This document shows positions 1-8,722 of a stretch of 37,259 nucleotides of DNA, piece after piece. The stretch lies in assembly GCA_021323955.1 (NCBI GenBank), contig JAJPKC010000321.1, forward strand, positions 1-37,259, given 5' to 3'. This DNA is from Oscillatoriales cyanobacterium Centralia_MAG_596. GTDB lineage: Bacteria; Cyanobacteriota; Cyanobacteriia; Leptolyngbyales; Leptolyngbyaceae. The position numbers and the translations under genes were made by a program. How positions within the stretch are numbered: the first letter of the stretch is position 1; every line of letters begins with the position of its first letter. A model generated the notes under the pieces. It searched no databases. It saw only the letters and a list, made by a program, of their open reading frames with translations, and was not told the DNA's origin.

Positions 1-1943
1 GCGTGCTTCTCCATGTACTCAGACATATCGATCCGCACAAGGGCTTCTTCGGTGTCGAACAGGTAAGCCGCGAGTGCTTTAGCGAGTTCCGTTTTGCCCA
101 CCCCCGTCGGTCCCAAGAAGATGAAGCTGGCAGTCGGACGGTTGGGATCGGCCAGACCCGCACGCGATCGCTGGATCGCATCGGCAACTGCGGTTACGGC
201 TTCTCGCTGGCCAACCACGCGCTTGTGCAGTTCGTCCTCTAACTGCAGGAGTTTCTGCATCTCCGATTCCACCAGCTTGCTGATTGGAATCCCAGTCCAT
301 TTGGAGATAATTTCGGCAATATCAGCCTCGGTTACCTCTTCGCGCAGCAGAGACTTGCCGCTAGTCTGTGTGTCGCCGAGTTTGGTTTCAGCAGCCTGTA
401 GCTGTTTGTGTAATTCCGGCAGTTTGCCATATTTCAGCGGGGCGGCTCGGTTCTGGTCATACTCCCGTTCTGCCTGCTGCAGTTCGATGTTGGTGCGATC
501 GATTTCCTCTTTAATTTTTTGAATCTGGTCAATGATGTCTTTTTCGGCCTGCCACTGGGCGTTGAAGTTGCTCTGCTCTTCCTTCAGATCGGCCAGTTCC
601 TTCTCCAGGCGCTCCAATCGATCGCGCGAGGCCGGGTCTGTCTCCTTTTGCAAGGAGAGTTTCTCCATCTCCAACTGCAGAATCTTGCGATCGACTTCAT
701 CCAGCTCTTCGGGCTTGGAGGTAATCTCCATTTTTAGCTTGGCCGCGGCTTCGTCTACCAGGTCGATCGCCTTGTCTGGCAAGAAGCGATCGCTGATGTA
801 TCGGGTTGAGAGCGTTGCTGCTGCAACCAGGGCACTGTCTGAAATTTTGACCCCGTGGTGTACCTCATACCGCTCTTTCAGACCGCGCAGGATCGAGATC
901 GTATCTTCAACGCTGGGTTGATCCACGTAAACCTGCTGGAATCGGCGCTCCAGGGCCGCATCCTTCTCGATGTACTTACGGTACTCATCCAGCGTAGTCG
1001 CGCCAATACAGCGGAGTTCACCCCGTGCCAGCATGGGTTTAAGCAAATTCCCGGCATCCATCGCGCCCTGCGTTGCGCCTGCACCGACAACGGTATGAAT
1101 TTCGTCGATGAACAGAATGATCTGTCCGCGTGAATCGGTGACTTCCTTCAGCACAGCCTTTAAGCGCTCTTCAAATTCACCACGATACTTCGCACCGGCA
1201 ATCAACGCGCCCATGTCCAGCGCGATCAGCTTACGGTCTTTGAGCGATTGCGGCACGTCGCCACTGACGATTCGTTGCGCCAGTCCTTCGGCGATCGCGG
1301 TTTTACCTACCCCAGGTTCACCGATCAAGACTGGATTGTTCTTGGTGCGGCGCGACAAGATTTGAATCGTGCGGCGAATTTCGTCATCGCGTCCAATCAC
1401 CGGATCAAGCTTTCCATCCCGCGCAAACTGCGTCAAATCCCGTCCATACTTCTCTAGTGACTCGTACTTTCCTTCTGGGTTTTGGTCCGTCACTTTTTGG
1501 CTTCCTCGAATCTGTTCAATAGCCGTTCTGAGCCTGGTTTCGTCTAGTCTAAAGTCTGCCAGCAACCCTTTACCAAAACGGTCGTCATTGGCGTAGCCTA
1601 GCAGTAAGTGTTCTACGGAGATAAACTCGTCGCCAAACTGCTTGCGATAGTTGTCGGCGCGATCGAGCAGGGTATCCAGACTGCGTCCAAGATACATGGA
1701 TGCGCCACTGCCAGATACCTTTGGCTGTTTACGAATAAACTCATCTGTACGCTCTTGCACCTGCGATACGTTGATGCCGAGCTTGTTAAAAACGCTACTA
1801 GCCAGTCCATTTTGCTCCAGCAGTGCTTTCATCAGGTGTTCGGATTCGATCTGCTGCTGCTGGGCTTGCTTCACAATATCTTGTGTTTGCGCGATCGCCT
1901 CCCAGGCCTTCTCTGTAAATTGATTGGGGCTTGTTGGCTGCAT
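1..1943 (-). CDS. clpB: ATP-dependent disaggregase ClpB, C-terminus off the left edge
   Basis: ClpB is a hexameric AAA+ chaperone that threads aggregated proteins through its pore and works with DnaK. The frame stays open from ATG at 1943 to the window edge, giving 647 residues of a family usually near 870, so about a quarter is missing. The N-terminus ([17 protein letters not shown]) and the repeat N-domain are typical of cyanobacterial ClpB. Walker A of the first ATPase domain is GEPGVGKT at about residues 208-215, with Walker B ILFIDEIH further on. A charged, coiled-coil middle domain at about 400-530 marks ClpB rather than ClpC. Walker A of the second domain is GPTGVGKT at about 611-618. 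I saw no CIRCE-type repeat upstream. I cannot tell the clpB1 and clpB2 paralogues apart. Confidence 0.97.
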   Translation of the reverse strand, partial: MQPTSPNQFTEKAWEAIAQTQDIVKQAQQQQIESEHLMKALLEQNGLASSVFNKLGINVSQVQERTDEFIRKQPKVSGSGASMYLGRSLDTLLDRADNYRKQFGDEFISVEHLLLGYANDDRFGKGLLADFRLDETRLRTAIEQIRGSQKVTDQNPEGKYESLEKYGRDLTQFARDGKLDPVIGRDDEIRRTIQILSRRTKNNPVLIGEPGVGKTAIAEGLAQRIVSGDVPQSLKDRKLIALDMGALIAGAKYRGEFEERLKAVLKEVTDSRGQIILFIDEIHTVVGAGATQGAMDAGNLLKPMLARGELRCIGATTLDEYRKYIEKDAALERRFQQVYVDQPSVEDTISILRGLKERYEVHHGVKISDSALVAAATLSTRYISDRFLPDKAIDLVDEAAAKLKMEITSKPEELDEVDRKILQLEMEKLSLQKETDPASRDRLERLEKELADLKEEQSNFNAQWQAEKDIIDQIQKIKEEIDRTNIELQQAEREYDQNRAAPLKYGKLPELHKQLQAAETKLGDTQTSGKSLLREEVTEADIAEIISKWTGIPISKLVESEMQKLLQLEDELHKRVVGQREAVTAVADAIQRSRAGLADPNRPTASFIFLGPTGVGKTELAKALAAYLFDTEEALVRIDMSEYMEKH

Positions 1944-2541
1944 ACTCCCCCTCGATGTGACATCTCAAGTGACTCTACTATCGTCATTGTAGGGAAACCA
2001 GTGCGATCGCCTGGATCGGTGTTCCCCCCTTTTTAGATGGGTATTGCCGAAAGACTAGCAGGATCTTGGCGCTAGTGGGTGCTTGATGCGGACGCGATCG
2101 CCAAGCCGGTCAATCAACCGCGTCCAATGCTGATAAATCTTCATAATTGTGTAATACACCATCCATAGGGGCCGGCCTGATTTTCCTTTCGTTACCACCC
2201 TATCGCTGGACCGCATTCGGGCTTCAGCACCCACTGTTCGCAAAATGTTGAGTTCAAATCGCAAAGAATGTGGTTTAAGTAAATGGCAAATGCGTGCGGT
2301 TACTCGTGTGACCACTGAAAATCACCCAGCAGGGTGAGCGATCGGGATGATGCACAATTGGTTGCCATTCGGTACCATAACGCCACGTCACTTCAGGCTA
2401 CGGCTCATCGTTACGGCCTAAAACCCATGATGCCGAAGTTGTAGCTCGATTGTCAGGCTCACGAGCGTTCGCGCTCATGTCGTCTCGATGCGTTACGCGA
2501 TTGCCAAACTACTCATCTCTTCAGGGGTTAAAAGTCAAGCC
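1944..2541. other. intergenic stretch between clpB and the DUF2949-like gene
   Basis: The stretch should hold the clpB promoter and leader. I see no convincing gene. The only hairpin noticed is CACCC/GGGTG near 2327-2340. Open frames here lack family-like sequence. Confidence 0.5.
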
Positions 2542-2733
2542 GTGGAATCGAACCGCAGCAATACCCAGCTCATTAACTTTTTACAAAAAGAACTGGCGAT
2601 CTCGACCACCGCGATCGCAATGGCGCTTCGTCACTGTGAGCAAGATCCCGGTCCCCTGCCGATGATCCTCTGGCAGTATGGTCTGGTATCGCTGGAGCAG
2701 TTGGAACAAATCTTTGACTGGTTAGAAGGCTGA
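2542..2733 (+). CDS. small DUF2949-like cyanobacterial protein
   Basis: A short soluble protein of unknown function. The core, running from LINFLQKELAI through LPMILWQYGLVSLEQLEQIF, matches from memory a small family found only in cyanobacteria (DUF2949). The family is about 60-80 residues long, so this is full length. The start is uncertain: GTG at 2542 gives 63 residues and begins just before the conserved part. An ATG at 2488 in the same frame would add 18 residues of non-conserved sequence. No Shine-Dalgarno sequence decides between them. It stands alone between clpB and a membrane protein gene on the other strand. No catalytic motif is visible. Confidence 0.75.
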   Translation: MESNRSNTQLINFLQKELAISTTAIAMALRHCEQDPGPLPMILWQYGLVSLEQLEQIFDWLEG

Positions 2734-2804
2734 AAAAGCTCTGCGCTTTGTGTGTTGAGGTTGCTCCAAAAACTCAAGTCTCATGCGTCAAACCGAGAAA
2801 CGCC

Positions 2805-3377
2805 CTATTGCCGACTCATCCGATTTAATAGCCACAGCGCTGCGGCGATCCCAAAGAATTGCGCCAAAATCACGTTGATGCTGGCCTGAACCACCAGAAT
2901 ATCGAGCGGTTGGATAAATTTTGAAGGGTCAGTGTTGACAAACCCACCAATTCCCTGGTTAAACGCTTTTGCCGCCAATAATCCCACTGTTGCTTCGGCA
3001 CCCAACAGCGACAGCAAAATGCCAAGGAGGCTGGCCATCAGCCCGGTGCGTAGAACCTGAACGGTGTCTGATTTCCGTGGGCGGTTGGCCGCCACTCCAT
3101 CCAGCTTGCGCCCGATCGGAATGTAGCGAAACACGGCCCAGTACATGTTGAAGAGCAGCACCACAATTCCAAAGATTGTGACCAATACCCCAATACCTGT
3201 CGTGGGGCTATTTTGATTTGCGCCAGGCGAGCGACTGAGCGCACCGGCAAAGATTAAAATAATGCTCGAAACTACCGTCAGCACTAACTGTACCCAAAAG
3301 CTGATCCATCCGGTCAGGCGAAAGGTTTTTGCAATTTCCTTAAGAGTTGGTGATGTAGAACCGAACCTACCGAACAT
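2805..3377 (-). CDS. DUF3611-like multi-pass membrane protein
   Basis: Predicted inner or thylakoid membrane protein of about 190 residues with four hydrophobic segments: one beginning at the WISFWVQLVLTVVSSII stretch, one around GVLVTIFGIVVLLFNMYW, one around LMASLLGILLSLLGAEA and one near the C-terminus. The order and the motif FRYIPIGRKL resemble, from memory, the DUF3611 family shared by cyanobacteria and plastids. Its function is not known. The frame extends 26 codons upstream, but family members begin near MFGRFG, so ATG at 3377 is preferred. It ends tail-to-tail with the DUF2949-like gene. Confidence 0.8.
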   Translation of the reverse strand: MFGRFGSTSPTLKEIAKTFRLTGWISFWVQLVLTVVSSIILIFAGALSRSPGANQNSPTTGIGVLVTIFGIVVLLFNMYWAVFRYIPIGRKLDGVAANRPRKSDTVQVLRTGLMASLLGILLSLLGAEATVGLLAAKAFNQGIGGFVNTDPSKFIQPLDILVVQASINVILAQFFGIAAALWLLNRMSRQ

Positions 3378-3743
3378 GGTGCAGAAATGTAAGCATAGTG
3401 CCAACAGTGTCTCATGGTAATGCTGTCTAGATCTAGAGGGTAACGCGCTAGACATTCTTTAAATGCCAGTGATGGCCCATTGACCAGGACTTCACCAGTG
3501 AAACATAGGGTGGCTCCGGTGGCGATGAACCCCGATCGCTTTAGTTTCGTTCTGCGGCTATGGTCAAGCCCCGCTATCCCAGGGTTTCCTCATCTTTAAC
3601 GGTTCTCAGTTGGATATTCAACGTTTCCGCGTAACATACAGATAAGTAAGTGAGATAACTTTATTTTTAATCGTTCAGTTTTTATTTCTGTTGCGAGCCT
3701 TATTGCTCTGCTATCTACCGTCATCGAGTTCTAAGTGAATCTC
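3378..3743. other. divergent intergenic region upstream of the response regulator
   Basis: Non-coding on both strands as far as I can see. It should contain the promoters for the DUF3611-like gene (leftward) and the response regulator (rightward). The part at about 3650-3690 is AT-rich. No box is clear enough to call. Confidence 0.4.
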
Positions 3744-4421
3744 ATGCTGGACGAAACTTATTCACGTCAACTTGCTGCTGGTCTGCCGCCGCTGCGGATT
3801 CTAATCATTGAAGATGATCCAATGATGCAGTTGGGACTGGAGCAAAGCTTGGAAGACTACCCCCACCTGACGCTGGTTGGACAGGCTAGTGACGGATATT
3901 TAGGGGTCGAAGCGGCGCTCAAACTCAAGCCCGACGTCATTGTCATGGATATTGGTTTGCCGCGGCTGGACGGCATTGCCGCAACGCAGCAGATTAAAGC
4001 CGCGCTGCCAGACGTTCGTGTGGTGATGTTAACGTCGCACACCTCGGAAACTGAGGTCATTGCTGCGCTTTCCAGTGGTGCTGACGCTTACTGCATTAAG
4101 GGCACTAACGTTGAACGGCTATTAGCCGCGATCGCCGCAGCGCAGGAAGGCGCAACGTATCTGGATCCACAAATTGCGCGTCGTGTAATTGACCACCTCA
4201 AGCCACCAACACCCACGGGTAACATTGGCCAATTGTCACAGCGGGAGCAAGAAGTACTGCAACTCATGGTGGAGGGACAAAGCAACCCGGAAATTGCGGC
4301 AGCGCTGTACCTTAGCCCTAACACAGTCAAAACCCATATTCGCGGCATTATGAACAAGCTGGCTGTAGATGATCGCGTTCAAGCGGCCGTTGTTGCGCTG
4401 CGATCGGGACTGGTGAAGTAG
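3744..4421 (+). CDS. NarL/FixJ-type response regulator
   Basis: Two-component DNA-binding response regulator of 225 residues. The receiver domain covers about residues 15-135, with the acidic pair in IIEDDP, phospho-acceptor Asp about 69 in VIVMDIGLPRLDG, the switch Thr in VVMLTSH and the conserved Lys in YCIKG. A LuxR-type helix-turn-helix covers about 160-225, with LSQREQEVLQLM and NPEIAAALYLSPNTVKTH. A GTG nine bases upstream is also in frame, but ATG at 3744 is the more natural start. No kinase gene adjoins it, so the partner is unknown. It is not the Rre1-type regulator, whose N-terminus differs. Confidence 0.93.
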   Translation: MLDETYSRQLAAGLPPLRILIIEDDPMMQLGLEQSLEDYPHLTLVGQASDGYLGVEAALKLKPDVIVMDIGLPRLDGIAATQQIKAALPDVRVVMLTSHTSETEVIAALSSGADAYCIKGTNVERLLAAIAAAQEGATYLDPQIARRVIDHLKPPTPTGNIGQLSQREQEVLQLMVEGQSNPEIAAALYLSPNTVKTHIRGIMNKLAVDDRVQAAVVALRSGLVK

Positions 4422-5041
4422 AGTCTGACAAGGATCGTGAACGATTGGTCACTTTCTCATCTGTCACCCACCTGGCCGAACTGCCTCTGTCTGTACACTA
4501 TCTTTGTAACGCAACTTAATACCTCCTTGGCAGACAATATTCTGCTGAAGCGTCTAGAATCGTAGCGTACCGTATATCGACTTTTCTGCGGTCAGGGCAT
4601 AGTCTATTCGTTCTCGTCTGCAGTTTGGCCAGTAAAACGTGCAGTCTGGGTGTATCGAAATGAGTGTGTTCATGCGATCGGTTGCCCCCGTTCGGTCGAA
4701 AGTAAAGCTGAGTAAAACACCTTCAAGAGTTAAGGACGTTACGGTTTCGTTGCTGGCCCTTTAGAGCTGCCGCCGTAAAGCTGGTATATCTCACTACCAT
4801 GCCCCTTAGAGCCCATGCATTGAAAAACACTCAAGTACCGAACTGCACGATACTTGAGGTAGATGCCAAAATGCTTTTTACTCTGAAGGTTAATTTAATG
4901 CTTTTGGATGATGTGTGGGTGTAGGGTGTGATTGTTAAGTTGATAATGGTGATTCCTCAACTCAGTTGTGTTGATTTGGCTTCGTTCCATGTTCGCGTGC
5001 AGTGAAAGTGACCTAATTTTTTGATTGTCTGGATGGGAAAC
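4422..5041. other. 600-base gene-free region before the PadR gene
   Basis: No supportable gene on either strand. It contains an inverted repeat with 8-base arms, CTCAAGTA at 4830-4837 and TACTTGAG at 4851-4858, separated by 13 bases. This could be an operator or a structured leader for the PadR gene 180 bases downstream. Confidence 0.4.
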
Positions 5042-5425
5042 ATGAAGTTTGACGATATTTATCAGTTTTTCCAAGCGCCACCACCTTTCTATCTCAACAA
5101 AGAGCTGGCTGTGTGCTATGTACTTGCTATCTTATCGAGGGGTGATTCCTACGGCACTGAGCTGATTCAGCTTCTCGAAACTGAATATCCCAGCTATCGC
5201 CTTTCTGACACGGTGCTCTACAGCGCCTTGAAGTTTCTGGAAGATGAGCAAATTATCGAGGGGTACTGGAAAAAGGTAGAAGGCCGTGGTCGCCCTCGCC
5301 GGATGTACCAAATTCGCTCAGAGTCAGCGCAACAGGCACAAGACCTAACGCGGCTTTGGTACGACTATGTCAGAAACCATAGCAGTCTGGCTCACACAAA
5401 CGGGTTAGCTCCAACTGGCAACTAG
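5042..5425 (+). CDS. PadR-family transcriptional regulator
   Basis: Small winged-helix regulator of about 127 residues. The motifs SYGTELIQLLE, SDTVLYSALKFLED and GRGRPRRMYQI are the helix-turn-helix and wing of the PadR family. The start is chosen at MKFDDIYQFF, which opens the conserved region. An ATG at 5033 and a TTG at 5021 lie in the same frame. PadR proteins usually repress genes through a palindromic operator. Pex, which represses kaiA in Synechococcus elongatus, has a PadR-type fold, but I cannot claim that this is Pex. No transporter gene, the usual PadR target, is adjacent. Confidence 0.9.
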   Translation: MKFDDIYQFFQAPPPFYLNKELAVCYVLAILSRGDSYGTELIQLLETEYPSYRLSDTVLYSALKFLEDEQIIEGYWKKVEGRGRPRRMYQIRSESAQQAQDLTRLWYDYVRNHSSLAHTNGLAPTGN

Positions 5426-5576
5426 CCTCAGGGGCATCTGGATGCATTGGCGGACGCTTTCGTAGTGCTGGTTCTGCGTTAGGGTAGTGCAGTGCTTTGG
5501 TTGCTAGACGTGAATCTTCTAGTGCTCCCAGGCAAAGCGTACACTGTAGTGTGGATGCTGTTGAGCAAGCATAATC

Positions 5577-6104
5577 ATGAGTGTTTCTATCCTACAGTCC
5601 ACATTTTTGCTGACGCTGCTGCTGTCTATTGGTTTACTGTTCTTTATTCGCGCTTCAGTTAAAGATCGTACTGAGGCAGTGAGACTGGCTTCTTCCCAAG
5701 CGGATGTTTCACTTCTAGACCAGTTGCAAGTGTACTTTACCCAGCGCGCTTACCGTATTGCAGCGGCAGATGCTGTGCGGCGGCAGGTGACTTTTGAAGG
5801 ACTTGTCCGTCCAAGCGCTTGGTTGGCTCTTTTCTTGACGTTGTTAGCTGCGATCGGCTTGCTCTGTTTCGTCCTAATCCTGTCAATTTTGTTTCCAGAC
5901 TACGGGGACAAACTGTTAGGCGTGCTCGTCCTGGCACCGATCGCCGGTGCTTTCTACTGGCGTAACGCGGCTCGCCCAGAGCAAGTTTTAGTTCAGCTGG
6001 AGGATGCTAGTTTGGCTCCCGAGGGGCAGAGTGTTGTGACCGTCACAGCCCATCGGGATGAACTGGCAGAACTGCAGCGGAACTTGCCGCTGACACGTCT
6101 ATAG
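5577..6104 (+). CDS. CCB1-like cytochrome b6 cofactor assembly protein
   Basis: Membrane protein of 175 residues. A hydrophobic N-terminal helix runs into LLFFIRASVKDRTE, and two further helices lie at about residues 80-105 and 112-130. The segment YFTQRAYRI followed by VTFEGLVRPSAWLALFLT matches from memory the cyanobacterial/plastid family called cofactor assembly of complex C subunit B (CCB1, formerly DUF3529). In algae and plants this family helps attach heme ci to cytochrome b6 of the b6f complex. A soluble C-terminal tail of about 40 residues follows. A strong palindromic terminator lies 40 bases after the stop. The family call rests on recognised sequence, not a search. Confidence 0.8.
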   Translation: MSVSILQSTFLLTLLLSIGLLFFIRASVKDRTEAVRLASSQADVSLLDQLQVYFTQRAYRIAAADAVRRQVTFEGLVRPSAWLALFLTLLAAIGLLCFVLILSILFPDYGDKLLGVLVLAPIAGAFYWRNAARPEQVLVQLEDASLAPEGQSVVTVTAHRDELAELQRNLPLTRL

Positions 6105-6144
6105 AGCGTCCTATAGCTTCAAAACAGCCACGAGGAAACTGACA

Positions 6145-6190
6145 ATCGTTAAAACCCCGCTTGAAGTACTTCAAGCGGGGTTTTAACGAT
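6145..6190. terminator. perfect 46-base palindrome, probable two-way terminator
   Basis: Two 23-base arms with no spacer form a perfect palindrome centred on GTAC at about 6167. The core is AAAACCCCGCTTGAAG and its complement. The A-tract before the GC stem and the T-tract after it fit a Rho-independent terminator in both directions. It sits between the convergent ends of the CCB1-like gene and the DUF3155-like gene. Confidence 0.8.
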
Positions 6191-6277
6191 GTTTTTGATC
6201 AATGCTTCAAATATCGTTTTGAATGCCGAGAGAACGATCGAACGCCAGACACGCTTTTCAACTGTGCTAGCTAAAGC

Positions 6278-6601
6278 TCAACGGCTTTGAGCAACAACTG
6301 GAAGCTCATCAGATTCTTCATCCGACAGTCTTAGACTGGGAAATAGAAAATGGTTTTCTTCAACATACTGCGCTCCAAACAACCCCTTCTCTGCCCAGAA
6401 GTACCGATCCGTGGTATGCTCATTCCGCTTAACTAAAAGCAACGCGGGTGGCACAATCCCCTCTGAATGGATAAACTTGCGTGCAGCTGTAACAGGCTTA
6501 TCTTCGCCGCACTCAATACTGAACTGAGGCACGTTCTCCAGGATTCTCCGACCCTCCTGCCGACGACGGCTTTTCCGCTTGCGTCTCCTTGCCAATCCCA
6601 T
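6278..6601 (-). CDS. DUF3155-like small basic cyanobacterial protein
   Basis: Protein of 107 residues with a very basic N-terminus (ARRRKRKSRRRQEGRR), then a well-ordered block containing DKPVTAARKFIHSEGIVPPALLLVKRNEHT and RYFWAEKGLFGAQYVEENHFLFPSLR. This block matches from memory a family conserved across cyanobacteria (DUF3155) with no assigned function. The basic head suggests contact with nucleic acid or an acidic surface, which is inference only. ATG at 6601 is chosen over an in-frame TTG at 6619 because the family begins at the basic tract. The gene converges on the CCB1-like gene and shares its terminator. Confidence 0.8.
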   Translation of the reverse strand: MGLARRRKRKSRRRQEGRRILENVPQFSIECGEDKPVTAARKFIHSEGIVPPALLLVKRNEHTTDRYFWAEKGLFGAQYVEENHFLFPSLRLSDEESDELPVVAQSR

Positions 6602-6941
6602 TACCCCCTTTATTACCAATCAAGTGTAGTGATAGTTACAAAGACGACGCAAGTATATCGATTCGGGGCCAAGATTTCAACTTTTTTTAATTCATTGATA
6701 CAAAGATTAAATCCCCCCAGAGGACGAAATTGCGACGAACACTTCCATGACAGCCGCTACTGCTGATCGATGAGATAGAACTGACGCAACTTAAGCCAAT
6801 ACGGCCCTTGCTTAGACCGACAATCGCTTCTTCGTATCTTCATCATACCTGTATCGAAGTATCTAAGCCAAAAGTAAACGAGTTATGCTTTGAACAGAGC
6901 CAGGGGATGACTGACTACACCGCGTTCTCAAAAGCTGCTTC
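6602..6941. other. divergent intergenic region, DUF3155-like gene and hik2-like gene
   Basis: About 340 bases with no gene I can support. It must hold the promoters of both flanking, outward-facing genes. The A/T-rich part at 6680-6710 is the likeliest core promoter zone, but no box is distinct. Confidence 0.35.
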
Positions 6942-8657
6942 ATGTTGATGCCGATTAGTTCAGAATTTGTGGCACTCTGTCGCGGACAAATTGGGCTGCT
7001 GACCCATTCTCTTGGTGCGTCGCTCAGCGTGGTGTATCTGACGCAAGAGTTAGCGGAAGGCGTCGAAGCACGGTTAGTGCCCATCATGGCGTATCCAGAG
7101 ACGGCTGCCGATTGGCGGATGCAAGGAGGGTTACGATCGCTCGTGGCTGGTATTGATACCGTCCTTTCTCCGCCGTTACAGACCGTTGATCCAGGCCTTT
7201 CGGCAAAAGCGTTACCGAATATCAATTCCAGTGATGCAGCTATTGATGCGTCTGCACTTTCTCCAGAGGACATGGCGCAGCCAATCGCAGATGCCGGTGC
7301 TCATTCTGATGTGGAGGCTGGCTCAAATTCAAATGCTGGCCATGCATCCCTGCTGCCAGACTGTCGTGTTGTCTTGCCGCTCATGCACGAAGACGTGGTG
7401 CTGGGTTTGCTGGTGACAGAGCGCCATGATCGACCCTGGACAGATTGGGAGCAGTCCCAGATCCATCACATTGCGGATACGCTGGCGATCGCCTGCGTAC
7501 TAGATCAGCGCTATCAGTGGTTGGAGCGCGAGCAGCAGCAGCAGCAGCAACTTCAGGCACAGCGGCACGACCAACTCGATAACCTGCTGCATCAGTTTCG
7601 GAATTCTTTGATGGCCCTCCAGACCTTTGGCAAGCTGATTCTGAAGCGATTGCTCCCAGGCGATGCAAATCATGATGTCGCTACCAGTCTGGTGCGCGAA
7701 ACAGCCCGTTTACGTGACCTGGCACAGCAATTGGAGACAGCCGTAGCAGGAGCGGCAGCCATTAACACGGTGCCCCTCTCGCTGCCACCTGCTAGCGGGG
7801 ATGGGCCGTTAGAGTGGCGTCAGATTGATCCAGGTGGCGTCTTGCAGAACGCCCATGTGCCTGCGCTGCTACCAGCCGCTGGTAGCAGCGCAGGCACATC
7901 CTTACCGCTGGAGTCCTGCTCGATCACCACCGTTTTGGAGCCATTGGTGGCGTCGGCGCGGGCGATCGCTGCCGAACGGTCGCTCACGTTACACACCGAT
8001 ATTGCTGACGATCTGCCGCCGATTTGGGCTAACGGTCAGGTCTTGCGGGAGGTGTTGAGCAATGCGATCGACAATGCGCTGAAATATACACCCGCAGGTG
8101 GGCACGTCCTGATCCAGGTACAGTTGGAGGATGCGATTGGTCAGGGAGCAGGCTCTGGTAGTGAGGCACCACCAGTTCACCATACGCTCTCTCCCAGGGA
8201 CGCGACAGGCACCATTAACGGCAACTGTAGGTCTACGTTGACACCTGATGCCGCAGGCGCGGCAAAAGACGAGGATTTCGGAGAACGTCAGGCGTCCGCG
8301 CTTGAACGTCAGGAGCAAACATTGGCTCAGAATTCGATGCTGCCCCGCAACGAGCCACGTCTGGAGCGATCGTTCTTAAACATCGCTGTTACTGATACTG
8401 GCCCAGGGATTCCACCGCAGGACTTGCCGCATGTGTTTGAGCGGCGTTACCGAGGTGTGCAAACCCAAACGGGTGTTCCTGGAAGTGGCTTAGGATTATC
8501 GATCGCGCATGATCTGGTGCTGCAAATGCAGGGCAAAATCCAGGTGTTGAGTCCAGCGCTGATGCAAAATCGGGATGGATCCTTAGACCAGATCAGGAAC
8601 GCTCAAGGCCCCGGTACAACAGTGGTCGTTGGACTCCCGATCGCAGCAACAGAATGA
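6942..8657 (+). CDS. hik2: Hik2/CSK-like sensor histidine kinase
   Basis: Soluble sensor kinase of 571 residues. A GAF-like sensor region covers about 1-185, interrupted by a low-complexity Ser/Ala/Asp stretch at about 88-130. A Gln-rich run follows at about 199-205. The H-box LLHQFRNSLMALQTFGKLIL has its phospho-acceptor His at about 217. This H-box and the N-terminus (FVALCRGQIGLLT) are characteristic of cyanobacterial Hik2 and the plastid chloroplast sensor kinase, which respond to plastoquinone redox state and, in published work, carry an iron-sulfur cluster. The N-box Asn is at about 378, the G1 box DTGPGIP at about 485 and the G2 box GSGLGLS near the end. The gap between N and G1 boxes is unusually long. 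A second ATG at 6948 is an alternative start. Confidence 0.85.
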   Translation: MLMPISSEFVALCRGQIGLLTHSLGASLSVVYLTQELAEGVEARLVPIMAYPETAADWRMQGGLRSLVAGIDTVLSPPLQTVDPGLSAKALPNINSSDAAIDASALSPEDMAQPIADAGAHSDVEAGSNSNAGHASLLPDCRVVLPLMHEDVVLGLLVTERHDRPWTDWEQSQIHHIADTLAIACVLDQRYQWLEREQQQQQQLQAQRHDQLDNLLHQFRNSLMALQTFGKLILKRLLPGDANHDVATSLVRETARLRDLAQQLETAVAGAAAINTVPLSLPPASGDGPLEWRQIDPGGVLQNAHVPALLPAAGSSAGTSLPLESCSITTVLEPLVASARAIAAERSLTLHTDIADDLPPIWANGQVLREVLSNAIDNALKYTPAGGHVLIQVQLEDAIGQGAGSGSEAPPVHHTLSPRDATGTINGNCRSTLTPDAAGAAKDEDFGERQASALERQEQTLAQNSMLPRNEPRLERSFLNIAVTDTGPGIPPQDLPHVFERRYRGVQTQTGVPGSGLGLSIAHDLVLQMQGKIQVLSPALMQNRDGSLDQIRNAQGPGTTVVVGLPIAATE

Positions 8658-8722
8658 CCAGAGAGGTTTGGGGCTAGAGAGGTTTGGGTGCCAGCACTGT
8701 AGCCCCAAACCTCAAACGCCCG

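Noticed and set aside
2055-2315. 86-codon frame on the minus strand
   Set aside because: No family-like sequence, no good ribosome site, and it lies in the clpB upstream region.
3744-4421. pairing the response regulator with the Hik2-like kinase 2.5 kb away
   Set aside because: They are not adjacent, and this regulator is not the Rre1 type reported as a Hik2 partner.
5042-5425. naming the PadR protein Pex
   Set aside because: Shared fold alone is not enough, and no kai gene is nearby.
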